Under the pieces are notes generated by a model, which was given only the letters and a program-made list of their open reading frames with translations, did no database searches and was not told where the DNA came from. Shown piece after piece: positions 45,808 through 54,592 of a stretch of 64,000 nt of DNA (position 1 is the stretch's first letter; each line of letters starts with the position of its first letter). The stretch is from Marinoscillum pacificum (GTDB taxonomy: Bacteria; Bacteroidota; Bacteroidia; Cytophagales; Cyclobacteriaceae). Both the position numbers and the translations under genes were made by a program. The DNA lies in the NCBI RefSeq assembly GCF_024714495.1, contig NZ_JAMZMJ010000003.1, forward strand, positions 1 through 64,000, in the 5' to 3' direction.

Positions 45808-46980
45808 CTATTTCATGGAGTGAAGGATTCCTACTTCCAGACCTCTCAACTCTGCCAACGCCTTCAATCTGCCAATCGCTGAATATCCGGGATATGTCGT
45901 TTTATTTAAATCATCGAGCATTTGAAATCCGTGATCCGGTCTCATGGGTAAAGAAAGCTGTCTGCGATCCATGATATTGAGCACTTCTTTCACAATTGCT
46001 GGCATGTCTGCATCACCATTCAGATGTTCGGCTTCTTGAAAATTACCATATTCATCCATTTTGGTATTTCTCAAGTGTAGAAAATGTACCTGATTACCGA
46101 AGCGTTGTAGCATTTTTAGCAATTCATTATCCTTCCTGGCACCTAGAGAGCCGCTGCAAAAGCAAAGGCCATTAGCAGGTGAGTCAATGAAGGAAATGAT
46201 GTCTTCAAGGTCTTGCTCTGTGCTGACAATTCTCGGTAATCCTAAAACAGAAACGGGAGGATCATCAGGATGAATTGCAAAGCAAATGCCATGTTTCTCC
46301 GCAATAGGAATGATTTCATTGAGAAAATCAGATAGGTGTTTTTTCAATAATTGCGTGTCTATATGAGCATATTTTGCCAGTTCGCTTAACACCAACTCTG
46401 GAGTAAATTTCTCATCACTTCCTGGCAATCCCAACATCATGTCATCAAACAATTTCTTGCGTTCATCATCTGATAGTTTGTTGAAATAGGTAGTAGCAGC
46501 TACAAGTTCTTCTTGGCTGTAATGGCTTTCTGCACCAGGTCTTTTCAGTAAGTAAACATCAAATGTTACAAAAGCATCTTTCTCAAATCGCAAGGTGCGA
46601 GAACCATCTGGTAACGTGAAATTTGGATGTGTCCTCAACCAATCTAGCACTGGCATGAAGTTGTAAGTTATCACCTTGATTCCCTCTGCTGCCAGATTAA
46701 CTATGGAAGTCTTATAGTTCTCAATGAACCGTTTATAGTCTCCAGTTTGTCGCTTGATGTCATCATGAACCGGCAAACTCTCCACAACTTTCCACTCCAG
46801 TCCATGAGCTTCTATCATTTGTTTACGCTCTTGTATGGCTTCTCTTGTCCATACTTCGCCCACTGGTATCTGATGCAAGGCACTCACCACACCCGAGCAT
46901 CCTGCCTGACGGATGTCAGAGAGGCTCACCACATCATTGGGACCATACCAACGCATGGTCTGGGTCATTCTAAATTTCAT
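45808..46980 (-). CDS. uxuA: Mannonate dehydratase
   Basis: 390-residue cytoplasmic enzyme of hexuronate catabolism that converts D-mannonate to 2-keto-3-deoxygluconate. Full-length UxuA fold (metal-dependent TIM barrel) with RWYGPNDVVSLSDIRQAG at the N-terminus. Metal-site residues are in FAIHPDDPP, LCFCSGS, HFLHLRN and MRPDHG. It lies 12 bases downstream of the GH67 alpha-glucuronidase gene on the same strand, so glucuronate released from xylan is directly linked to its breakdown. The preceding step in this locus is the SDR oxidoreductase at 54593. Glucuronate isomerase (UxaC) and KDG kinase/aldolase are not in this window. Confidence 0.95.
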   Translation of the reverse strand: MKFRMTQTMRWYGPNDVVSLSDIRQAGCSGVVSALHQIPVGEVWTREAIQERKQMIEAHGLEWKVVESLPVHDDIKRQTGDYKRFIENYKTSIVNLAAEGIKVITYNFMPVLDWLRTHPNFTLPDGSRTLRFEKDAFVTFDVYLLKRPGAESHYSQEELVAATTYFNKLSDDERKKLFDDMMLGLPGSDEKFTPELVLSELAKYAHIDTQLLKKHLSDFLNEIIPIAEKHGICFAIHPDDPPVSVLGLPRIVSTEQDLEDIISFIDSPANGLCFCSGSLGARKDNELLKMLQRFGNQVHFLHLRNTKMDEYGNFQEAEHLNGDADMPAIVKEVLNIMDRRQLSLPMRPDHGFQMLDDLNKTTYPGYSAIGRLKALAELRGLEVGILHSMK

Positions 46981-46992
46981 ATTTTAATCAAT

Positions 46993-49137
46993 TTACCACC
47001 TTGGTTTGATGCCTGGTGCGTACGGAAAAGTTAATTTTTTGTAATGATCAAGATCTTTCGGTGCAGGCTCCAGCATCGCAGGCCAGTCCTTTTTAGAATA
47101 CGTCTGGAAATATAGCATGGAAGCATTTTTCCACCACTTGGCTTCATCCAGTTGAATGTTTAGCAGTTGCTCTACTTCCGCAAATAGATCTGGATCGATT
47201 TTAGACTTTAAGGAATGCCAGTCTTTTTGCATGTTTTTCACCGAATTGATTCCGGATTGGTACTTGAATCCAAGCTCATTCCATAGTGTTCTTCCAGATT
47301 TCATTTCATAATCCCATGGAACATGATGAAACCATAAGATGTATTTCTCAGGGCAACTTTTTAGATTTCCATATTTTCTGTTGAGTTCGCCGCTGTATTG
47401 TGCTACAGCGTTGCTTCCTGTTTTTGTACGATCAAAACCAATTCCGTTAGCATCTGATTTGTGATAGTAATATGGAGTCCAGTCTGCTCGCGAAAGATTG
47501 TCTACCCACGGAGCAGGGCCATAATGGTGACCAGTTCCCATGAGGTGGTGAAGTCCAAGTGGAGTCATATAATTGATTGACGCTTCCCATGAACTCATGA
47601 GCATTTTTGTGATAGTTGAGACAACTTGCGCATCATTTCCATATGAAGATTTGACCCATTCCTGAGCGATGTTTTCTGAGGATAACTGTGGGTCCCAGCT
47701 TAGCCTTCCAAAAGCAAACCAGTTGGACTGAGCCATAGGATGTCCGGTCCAGTTCAAGTCATTACCAATATTGGCTACTCCAGCGATACCAGTCATTTTA
47801 TAGTCATGCAGACTTCCGTCAACCACTTTAGAAACTGTAGAGCCTTTTCCCTCTGTATAGGTGTCCGTGTCTAGTACTTCCTTGTACATCGGAGCCAGAT
47901 AAACCAACTGAGTAGCTTGTCCAAGGTATTCTTGAGTAATTTGAAACTCCATCATCAGTGGAGTCTTCGGCATAGCCCCAAACAACGGATGAATCGGTTC
48001 TCTTGGTTGAAAATCGATAGGTCCGTTCTTTACTTGCACTAACACATTGTCTTCAAATTGACCGTCCAAAGGCTTAAATTCGGTGTACGCTTGCTTGGCG
48101 CGATCATCAGGCTCGTCCTCACTATAGACAAATGCACGCCACATGACTATACCACCATGTGGTTTCACGGCTTTGGCCAACATATTGGCGCCATCTACAT
48201 GCGATCGGCCATAGTTTTGAGGGCCTGGTTGACCTTCAGAGTTAGCTTTTACCAGGAATCCACCAAAGTCCGGAATGATTTTGTAAACTTCTGCTGCTTT
48301 GTCATTCCACCATTTTTGCACTTCTTCATTGAGAGGATCTGCTGTTTTTAGTCCTCCAATTTCTATGGGAGCACTAAATCGTGCTGTTAGGTAAACTTTG
48401 ATCCCGTAAGGACGAAACAGGTCGGCTAGTGCCTTGGTCTTTTCGATATAAGGTTTGGTTAAGATAAGTGCATTGGAGTTTACGTTCGTTAAAACCGTTC
48501 CATTGATTCCGATGGATGCATTGGCTCTGGCATAGTCACGGTATCTGGCGGGCAAATACCCAGGGAGTCGGTGCCAGTCCCAGATGGAAAACCCTGCATA
48601 ACCTCTTTCAGATGACCGATCCAGATTGTCCCAATGGTTAAGTATGCGCACATCTATCGCAGGATTGCTGGTGATTTTGAGATCGTCTATAGAAGAGGAG
48701 GTCTGTAGCAAACGGATGAATTGAAAAGTCCCATAAAGTAGTCCGGAGGAGGAAGGGCTTGTGATCACAATTTGTTTATTGACCTTTTGGATAACAAAAC
48801 CTTCCTGTTTAAGACTGGCTGTTTCGATGGCTTTTTTAAGGTCAGGTGAGAGTTTCGATGCAGGTAGGATAACCACATCAGCATTTTTTTGATCATATAC
48901 TTGCTGGATGTCCTGATTGAGCAGCTTGGGAAGTGCATTGTCCAATTCGGTTGTAATAATATTACGCGTATCAGAAGCTTCAGCTATGAAATACGATTGA
49001 ATGGAAGATTGATAAGAAGTTATTGCTGCACCATTTTCCAATTGATCGTAACCGAGCCATAAGTCATAGCCTGTTTGTGAATGTAAGGTGTTGAGTAGAA
49101 TGGAGGAAAATAAGAAGGTATATAGGACTTTCATCAT
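46993..49137 (-). CDS. aguA: Alpha-glucuronidase, GH67
   Basis: 714-residue exported enzyme (signal ending TLHSQ) that removes (4-O-methyl-)glucuronate from the non-reducing end of xylo-oligosaccharides. Three GH67 domains are present: N-terminal beta-alpha (about 25-150), TIM barrel (150-480) and helical C-terminus. Catalytic signatures include FLVKANSEGQPGPQNYGRSH and the stretch DGQFEDNVLVQVKNGPIDFQ with REP, which holds the paired acidic bases. It is the first gene of the GH67-uxuA operon, with operator and promoter just upstream. Start ATG 49137 (MM); ATG 49134 is equivalent. Confidence 0.95.
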   Translation of the reverse strand: MMKVLYTFLFSSILLNTLHSQTGYDLWLGYDQLENGAAITSYQSSIQSYFIAEASDTRNIITTELDNALPKLLNQDIQQVYDQKNADVVILPASKLSPDLKKAIETASLKQEGFVIQKVNKQIVITSPSSSGLLYGTFQFIRLLQTSSSIDDLKITSNPAIDVRILNHWDNLDRSSERGYAGFSIWDWHRLPGYLPARYRDYARANASIGINGTVLTNVNSNALILTKPYIEKTKALADLFRPYGIKVYLTARFSAPIEIGGLKTADPLNEEVQKWWNDKAAEVYKIIPDFGGFLVKANSEGQPGPQNYGRSHVDGANMLAKAVKPHGGIVMWRAFVYSEDEPDDRAKQAYTEFKPLDGQFEDNVLVQVKNGPIDFQPREPIHPLFGAMPKTPLMMEFQITQEYLGQATQLVYLAPMYKEVLDTDTYTEGKGSTVSKVVDGSLHDYKMTGIAGVANIGNDLNWTGHPMAQSNWFAFGRLSWDPQLSSENIAQEWVKSSYGNDAQVVSTITKMLMSSWEASINYMTPLGLHHLMGTGHHYGPAPWVDNLSRADWTPYYYHKSDANGIGFDRTKTGSNAVAQYSGELNRKYGNLKSCPEKYILWFHHVPWDYEMKSGRTLWNELGFKYQSGINSVKNMQKDWHSLKSKIDPDLFAEVEQLLNIQLDEAKWWKNASMLYFQTYSKKDWPAMLEPAPKDLDHYKKLTFPYAPGIKPRW

Positions 49138-49162
49138 TGGGGAATCATCAATTGTTGTAGTG

Positions 49163-49193
49163 CAAGTTTAGTATTTATATAATATTTACACAA
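49163..49193 (-). promoter_or_regulatory. Predicted GH67-uxuA promoter overlapping the operator
   Basis: On the minus strand, TTG at the end of the palindrome is followed after exactly 20 bases by TAAACTTG (49163-49170), one mismatch from TAnnTTTG. This is the same geometry as at 38619-38649, again placing the -33 element inside the operator. Confidence 0.5.
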
Positions 49194-49200
49194 TCGATTG
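49191..49200. promoter_or_regulatory. LacI-type operator 5 (GH67-uxuA unit)
   Basis: Perfect CAATCGATTG within TTTACACAATCGATTGTTTAA, 54 bases upstream of the GH67 start codon. It is 336 bases from the divergent GH10 gene, so its effect there is uncertain. Confidence 0.82.
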
Positions 49201-49535
49201 TTTAAGTTTCTATTGTGTCGTAATTTTCCGCTCATGAAATCGAAATTCTTTAAGAGATTCGCTTTAATTCCATTAAAAAATAAGGTGACGTTCAATGTCT
49301 GCTTAGGACTGGCTTTGTTTTTTGAAGAATTATCAAAATCTCTAAAAATGAATTCATTAGTGTTGCTGAATGGCAATTGTCAGAGCAATAAATTCTTGAT
49401 GTCATTGAAGGTTGCTATTGCAATTAGGCAAATTGTAAATCCAGTTTACAGATGGGAACATTGCTCAACTGGAACAAATCAACAGAATGCTTTCGATTTC
49501 ATTCCATTTGCAAAACTCATTAATGTCTGATAAGA

Positions 49536-50810
49536 ATGATGAAATCGATACAACTCTTACGATATAGGATTGGCCTTTTGATGATACTCAGTCTATGCTG
49601 GTCCATCACTTTTGGACAAAGCCCTATTGCTCAGGGAAAGCCTAAATGGTTAGGAAATATTTACAGCAGTGCACAGGTGACAGATTTCACTGAATATTGG
49701 AATCAGGTGACTCCCGAGAATGCCGGCAAGTGGGGTAGTGTGGAAGGTACCAGAGATGTGTTTAACTGGGGGCAATTGGACGCGGCCTATGCTTTAGCGA
49801 AAGACAATGGTTTTCCTTTTAGATTTCATGTGCTTTTTTGGGGTTCTCAGCAGCCGGGTTGGATTGCTACGCTAAGCAATGAAGAGCAGTTGGAGGAGAT
49901 CAATGAGTGGATGGATGCCGTAGCAGAGCGTTATCCAGAAATTGATTATTTGGAGGTGGTCAATGAACCACTTCATGCACCACCTTCAGGCCTAACATCG
50001 GGTAATTATAGTAAGGCTCTTGGCGGTGGTGGAGTTACTGGTTGGGATTGGATCCTGGAAGCATTTAGATTGTCAAGGGAGAAATTTCCGAATGCCCAGT
50101 TAATGATCAATGATTACAACATAGTAGGAAGTACAAGTGAGACTACACGATATCTAAGAATCATTGAACTGCTACAAGAACAGAACTTGATTGATGCTAT
50201 CGGAGTGCAAGCACATGCATTTTCGACAACTGGAGATGAGGAGGTAATCAAATCAAACCTGGATGCATTGGCTGCTACAGGATTGCCAATTATTGCCACC
50301 GAAATGGATATAGATGGGGGTACCAATGCTAGTAATGATGATCAACTGCAGCTAGAAGAGTACCAACGCATATTTCCAGTTTTTTGGGAACATCCATCCG
50401 TCATTGGAGCGACCTTGTGGGGGTGGAGACCAGGCCTTTGGAGGAATGATGAAGCAGCATATTTAGTACGAAGTAATGGTAGTGAAAGACCTGCTTTGGA
50501 ATGGCTTAGATCGTATGTTGAGAATAAAACTGTCTTTGAGTTTGGAACAGTATTGTCGGCAGCAAACAAATCTCAAATTAAAGTATATCCAAACCCAATT
50601 ACTACCCATTCATTTGAGTTGATCACCGATCAATCTTTTATTCGACTAGATCTATTGAATTTATTTGGTCAACAAGTATATACACAGGGTTCTGTGAATA
50701 GCGGTTCACAAACAATTGTGTTGGATAAGTCACTTTCATCAGGAGTTTACCTCCTACGATTACAGTCGGAGCAAGATGATGTATTCATAAAACGTTTGAT
50801 CATTAAATAG
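49536..50810 (+). CDS. GH10 endo-beta-1,4-xylanase with T9SS sorting domain
   Basis: 424-residue secreted xylanase. Signal peptide (ending ITFGQ), GH10 barrel (about 30-335) with NQVTPENAGKWGSVEG, acid/base Glu144 in EVVNEPLHAP and nucleophile Glu256 in IIATEMDID, then a type IX secretion C-terminal domain (about 350-424, VYPNPITTHSFEL, SSGVYLLRLQ). The usual WHSQ motif after strand 3 reads WGSQQPGW here, so it belongs to a divergent GH10 branch compared with its neighbour. It should cut xylan outside the cell. It is the first gene of the GH10-GH10-transporter-GH43 series, 16 bases before the next gene. Confidence 0.9.
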   Translation: MMKSIQLLRYRIGLLMILSLCWSITFGQSPIAQGKPKWLGNIYSSAQVTDFTEYWNQVTPENAGKWGSVEGTRDVFNWGQLDAAYALAKDNGFPFRFHVLFWGSQQPGWIATLSNEEQLEEINEWMDAVAERYPEIDYLEVVNEPLHAPPSGLTSGNYSKALGGGGVTGWDWILEAFRLSREKFPNAQLMINDYNIVGSTSETTRYLRIIELLQEQNLIDAIGVQAHAFSTTGDEEVIKSNLDALAATGLPIIATEMDIDGGTNASNDDQLQLEEYQRIFPVFWEHPSVIGATLWGWRPGLWRNDEAAYLVRSNGSERPALEWLRSYVENKTVFEFGTVLSAANKSQIKVYPNPITTHSFELITDQSFIRLDLLNLFGQQVYTQGSVNSGSQTIVLDKSLSSGVYLLRLQSEQDDVFIKRLIIK

Positions 50811-50826
50811 CTTTTAAGCATATCTC

Positions 50827-51972
50827 ATGAAAATGATAAAGACCTACATAGTTACGGTATTCCTTGGAGCATTGATGTGGTCCTGTCAATCTGATCAGGG
50901 GCAACACGAAGATGAAACACCTCAAAGCTTGAGAGAAGCATATGCTGATGATTTTCTCATCGGAACAGCACTGGGGTACAGTCAATTGATCGCTTCAAGT
51001 GAGAAGGAACAAGCATTAATTGCAGCTCAATTCAGTGTAGTTACACCTGAGAACATGATGAAGTGGGAGCGCATTCATCCAGAGCCTTATACGTTCAATT
51101 TTGGTTTGCCGGACAGTCTAATTGAACTGGCAAGCAGGAATAATCAAAAGGTATTTGGACATACCCTTGCCTGGCATAGTCAGACGCCGGATTGGCTGTT
51201 TGAAGATTCTCTTGGCAACCTGATCGATACTGCCACCTTATTTGCAAGGATGGAACACCACATCAATAACGTTGCTGGACGGTACAAAGGAAAGATTCTT
51301 GGTTGGGATGTGGTTAATGAAGCCTTAAATAATGACGGTTCTTACCGAAATTCCAAATACTATCAAATAGCTGGTGAGGAGTTCATTTTTAAAGCTTTTG
51401 AATATGCCGCCAAAGCCGATCCAAATGCAGAGCTGTACTACAATGATTACAGTATGAATGTACAGTCTAAGGTTGATGGAGCAGTTGAGATAGCGACTAA
51501 GGTTCGTGATAAGGGTCTTCGAATTGATGGGATTGGAATGCAAGGACATTGGGGGATAGACAGACCTTCTATTGACTTGATAGAACAAAGTATTCTAAAA
51601 ATCCACGATGCAGGATTTAAAGTGGCGATAACGGAATTGGATATTGATGTTTTGCCAAACCCATATCGAATAGAAGGAGCCAACATTTCTGACAGTTTTG
51701 AGAACAATGCGGAGGCAAATCCATATGCTGATGGTTTGCCAGATTCAGTCAATCAAGCACATGCTCAGCGATATGAAGAGCTCTTCAAATTATTCTTAAA
51801 ACACAAAGATAAAATTGATAGGGTTACTTTCTGGGGAGTACATGATGGGCATTCATGGAAGAATGACTGGCCTGCTAGAGGCCGCACCAATTACTGTTTG
51901 GTATTTGATAGAAATCTTGACCCGAAGTTGGCATATGATAAGATCATGACCTTAAAATCGGAAACACACTAA
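50827..51972 (+). CDS. GH10 endo-beta-1,4-xylanase lipoprotein
   Basis: 381-residue lipoprotein (signal ending LMWSC) with a canonical GH10 barrel: VTPENMMKWERIHPEP, GHTLAWHSQTPDW, acid/base Glu165 in DVVNEALN and nucleophile Glu270 in AITELDID. It has no accessory domain and no T9SS tail, so it is held in a membrane, on the surface or facing the periplasm. Paired with the secreted GH10 just upstream it probably shortens imported or surface-bound xylo-oligosaccharides. The transporter gene starts 11 bases after its stop. Confidence 0.94.
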   Translation: MKMIKTYIVTVFLGALMWSCQSDQGQHEDETPQSLREAYADDFLIGTALGYSQLIASSEKEQALIAAQFSVVTPENMMKWERIHPEPYTFNFGLPDSLIELASRNNQKVFGHTLAWHSQTPDWLFEDSLGNLIDTATLFARMEHHINNVAGRYKGKILGWDVVNEALNNDGSYRNSKYYQIAGEEFIFKAFEYAAKADPNAELYYNDYSMNVQSKVDGAVEIATKVRDKGLRIDGIGMQGHWGIDRPSIDLIEQSILKIHDAGFKVAITELDIDVLPNPYRIEGANISDSFENNAEANPYADGLPDSVNQAHAQRYEELFKLFLKHKDKIDRVTFWGVHDGHSWKNDWPARGRTNYCLVFDRNLDPKLAYDKIMTLKSETH

Positions 51973-51983
51973 CAAGTAAAAAA

Positions 51984-53435
51984 ATGAGCAACGAATCCGG
52001 AAAACTCTCTGTCATAGAGAAGGTTGGTTACAGTTTAGGTGACCTGGCAGCTAATCTTGTTTTCCAAACACTGGTAACCTACCTGGCTTACTTTTATACC
52101 GATATTTATGGTCTGAAGACAGGTGACTCCTCAGCCATTATACTAACAGTGGGATTGATCGCAGCTTTCGCTTTTAACCCTATTGTGGGAGCAATAGCCG
52201 ACAGAACCCGGTCCAGATGGGGGAAATTTCGTCCATGGATATTGTGGACAGCAGTACCTCTTGGTGTCATAGCTTTGTTGGCTTTTAGTACTCCAGATTT
52301 CTCATACAAAGGCAAGTTGATCTATGCAGCTGCCACTTATACCTTGCTTTTGTTGCTCTATGCAGCCAATAATCTTCCTTATTCTGCTCTGAGTGGTGTA
52401 ATCACCGGTGACATGGGTGAGCGAAATAGTGTGTCTTCTTACCGGTTTGTGGCAGTAATGTTTGCTCAGTTTTTTGTGCAAGTCTTCATGTATCCATTGA
52501 TCCTCAGCGCAGGCAATGGTGATAAATCTGCCGGAATTGAGATTGTGATGACTTATCTGGCAATCATCGGTACAGTGATGTTGTTGATCACCTTTTTCAC
52601 TACCAAAGAGCGAATCGTTCCTAAAAGAGAGCAGGAATCTAGCGTGATGGAGGATTTGAAGGATTTAATGAAAAACAAACCCTGGCTGATCATGCTTACG
52701 TCTACTTTTCTGGTATTTGTCACACTAGCCATGAAAGGTGGTTCTTATGTGTATTATTTTGAGAACTATGTAGACAAGACTGCTTTGGCAGATTTCTTAA
52801 GCCCTGTTTTAGGCTTTCTCGGATCAATCGGGATGAATTTTTTCAGTGATGATCCTATATCGGCTGGTTTTGGAATTTTCAATGCTGGAGGAATTATCTT
52901 CATGATTGTGGGGATAACTCTTTCCAAAACACTAGCGGATAAATACGGCAAGAGAGACGTGTTCATGGCAGCACTTTTTGTGTCTACATTGTTTATTCTG
53001 TTTTTCGTGTTCTTTTCTCCAGATTCAATTGTCCTGATTTTCGGTTCGCAGATTCTACACGGATTTTTTTACGGAATCACCATTCCATTACTATGGGCAA
53101 TGATTGCGGATGTGGCTGATTTTTCTGAATGGAAGAACAACCGAAGAGCAACAGCGATCATTTTTTCAGCCATGATGATTGGTTTGAAGGGAGGACTTAG
53201 TGTAGGAGGAGCTTTAGTTGCCTGGATTCTGGGTGTTTATCAATACATACCAAAAGAGGATATTACTGAATCATTTGTTGGACAGCCCGAAACGGCGGTT
53301 GAAGGGACTCGACTGCTGGTAAGTATATATCCATCAATTCCATTTTTCTTATGTATAGGATTACTATTCTTCTATGAGATCAATAAGAAAATGGAATCCA
53401 AAATTGAGGCTGATTTAAAACTTAAAAGAGTTTAA
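51984..53435 (+). CDS. GPH-family sugar:cation symporter (xyloside transporter)
   Basis: 483-residue inner-membrane transporter with about twelve membrane segments. The glycoside-pentoside-hexuronide (MelB/XynP-type) signature appears at the start (GYSLGDLAANLVFQTLVTY) and in the cytoplasmic loop IADRTRSRWGKFRPW. A longer loop near residues 265-290 separates helices 7 and 8. It should carry xylobiose or other short xylosides with Na+ or H+ into the cytoplasm. It is tightly packed: 11 bases after the GH10 gene and 2 bases before the cytoplasmic GH43 gene, which implies uptake coupled to intracellular hydrolysis. Confidence 0.92.
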   Translation: MSNESGKLSVIEKVGYSLGDLAANLVFQTLVTYLAYFYTDIYGLKTGDSSAIILTVGLIAAFAFNPIVGAIADRTRSRWGKFRPWILWTAVPLGVIALLAFSTPDFSYKGKLIYAAATYTLLLLLYAANNLPYSALSGVITGDMGERNSVSSYRFVAVMFAQFFVQVFMYPLILSAGNGDKSAGIEIVMTYLAIIGTVMLLITFFTTKERIVPKREQESSVMEDLKDLMKNKPWLIMLTSTFLVFVTLAMKGGSYVYYFENYVDKTALADFLSPVLGFLGSIGMNFFSDDPISAGFGIFNAGGIIFMIVGITLSKTLADKYGKRDVFMAALFVSTLFILFFVFFSPDSIVLIFGSQILHGFFYGITIPLLWAMIADVADFSEWKNNRRATAIIFSAMMIGLKGGLSVGGALVAWILGVYQYIPKEDITESFVGQPETAVEGTRLLVSIYPSIPFFLCIGLLFFYEINKKMESKIEADLKLKRV

Positions 53436-53437
53436 TT

Positions 53438-54493
53438 ATGGCGGATGAATTTGATCATATAGATTTTGAAGAATTAAATACTAAGGCAATTTCTCAGCCC
53501 TTGGTAACTCATATATATACTGCAGATCCCTCTGCGCATTATTTCAATGGCAAGATTTACATATATCCGAGTCATGATATTGATGGAGGGGAGGCATTTG
53601 ATGATTTGGGAAGTCACTTTAAAATGAGGGATTACCATGTCTTTTCTATGGATTCTGTGGATGGAGATGTGACGGATCATGGTGTTGCGCTGGATGTGGA
53701 TAATGTGAAATGGGCTGCAAAACAAATGTGGGCTCCTGATGCGCATGAAAAGGATGGTAAATACTATCTATATTTTCCAGCTAAAGATCATGAGGGCATT
53801 TTTAGAATTGGAGTGGCCGTGAGTGATCACCCAACAGGGCCTTTTGTGGCACAACCTGAGGCAATTAAAGAGAGTTTTTCGATAGATCCTGCAGTATTTA
53901 AAGACGATGACGGAAGTTACTATCTGTACTTTGGCGGACTATGGGGCGGTCAGCTTCAACGTTGGAGAAACGGATTTTATAATTCTGAGCAGGCGGAAAG
54001 TCCAACGGCTCATTTGCCTGAAGATCATGAGCCAGCCTTAACAGCGATGGTAGCTAAACTGAAAGAGGATATGCTGGAGTTTGATGAGACTCCTGTTAAT
54101 GCTCTGATTCTTGATGAAAATGGTGAGCCTCTATTAGCTGGTGATAATGAACGAAGGTTTTTTGAAGGAGCCTGGATGCATAAGTATAAGGGGAAGTATT
54201 ATTTGTCTTATTCTACAGGAGATACACATTTTCTATGTTATGCTACTGGTGATAGTCCATACGGTCCATTTACTTACAGAGGACAGATTCTTGGGCCGGT
54301 AGTGGGGTGGACCACCCATCATTCCATTTGTGAGATTAAAAATAAGTGGTATCTGTTTTATCATGATTCGATACTCTCTGAAGGGAAGACGCATTTACGA
54401 TGCATCAAGGTAACTGAATTGGAGTATGAAGAGGATGGAACTATCAGAATGATTGATCCTTATCCGGGATTTGATTCTGATAAATTGATTTAA
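53438..54493 (+). CDS. Cytoplasmic GH43 beta-xylosidase
   Basis: 351-residue single-domain GH43 enzyme without a signal peptide, so cytoplasmic, unlike the other two GH43 proteins here. Propeller acidic residues are Asp in YTADPSAH, Asp in SIDPAVF and Glu in FFEGAWMHKYKG. The architecture matches GH43 subfamily 1 enzymes commonly encoded beside XynP/XynT-type transporters in Bacteroidota. The expected role is splitting imported xylobiose or arabinosyl-xylosides. The start codon lies 2 bases after the transporter stop, indicating translational coupling. It is the last gene of this unit. Confidence 0.92.
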   Translation: MADEFDHIDFEELNTKAISQPLVTHIYTADPSAHYFNGKIYIYPSHDIDGGEAFDDLGSHFKMRDYHVFSMDSVDGDVTDHGVALDVDNVKWAAKQMWAPDAHEKDGKYYLYFPAKDHEGIFRIGVAVSDHPTGPFVAQPEAIKESFSIDPAVFKDDDGSYYLYFGGLWGGQLQRWRNGFYNSEQAESPTAHLPEDHEPALTAMVAKLKEDMLEFDETPVNALILDENGEPLLAGDNERRFFEGAWMHKYKGKYYLSYSTGDTHFLCYATGDSPYGPFTYRGQILGPVVGWTTHHSICEIKNKWYLFYHDSILSEGKTHLRCIKVTELEYEEDGTIRMIDPYPGFDSDKLI

Positions 54494-54533
54494 ATAATTC
54501 TTGACCGATTGATATTTTTTTATTCGCGCAAAT

Positions 54534-54543
54534 CAATCGATTG
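54534..54543. promoter_or_regulatory. LacI-type operator 6 (mannonate oxidoreductase-GH115 unit)
   Basis: Perfect CAATCGATTG extended to the 16-base palindrome AATCAATCGATTGATT (54531-54546), 50 bases before the oxidoreductase start. Its flanks differ slightly from the other five sites. Confidence 0.8.
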
Positions 54544-54592
54544 ATTAAGGAGAATTATTGTAATTTATTACACGATAACAAATTTGAAAATA

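Larger units (their letters stand above)
49138..49535. other. 398-base divergent spacer between GH67 and GH10 genes
   Basis: Holds the GH67 promoter and operator on the left side. A 110-codon frame (49198-49530) has low-complexity hydrophobic and basic content and no family resemblance, so it is not called. No second operator was seen near the GH10 start. Confidence 0.5.

Noticed and set aside
49198-49530. 110-codon open frame between GH67 and GH10
   Set aside because: It overlaps the operator and promoter region, has a low-complexity hydrophobic/basic make-up, and shows no family features.
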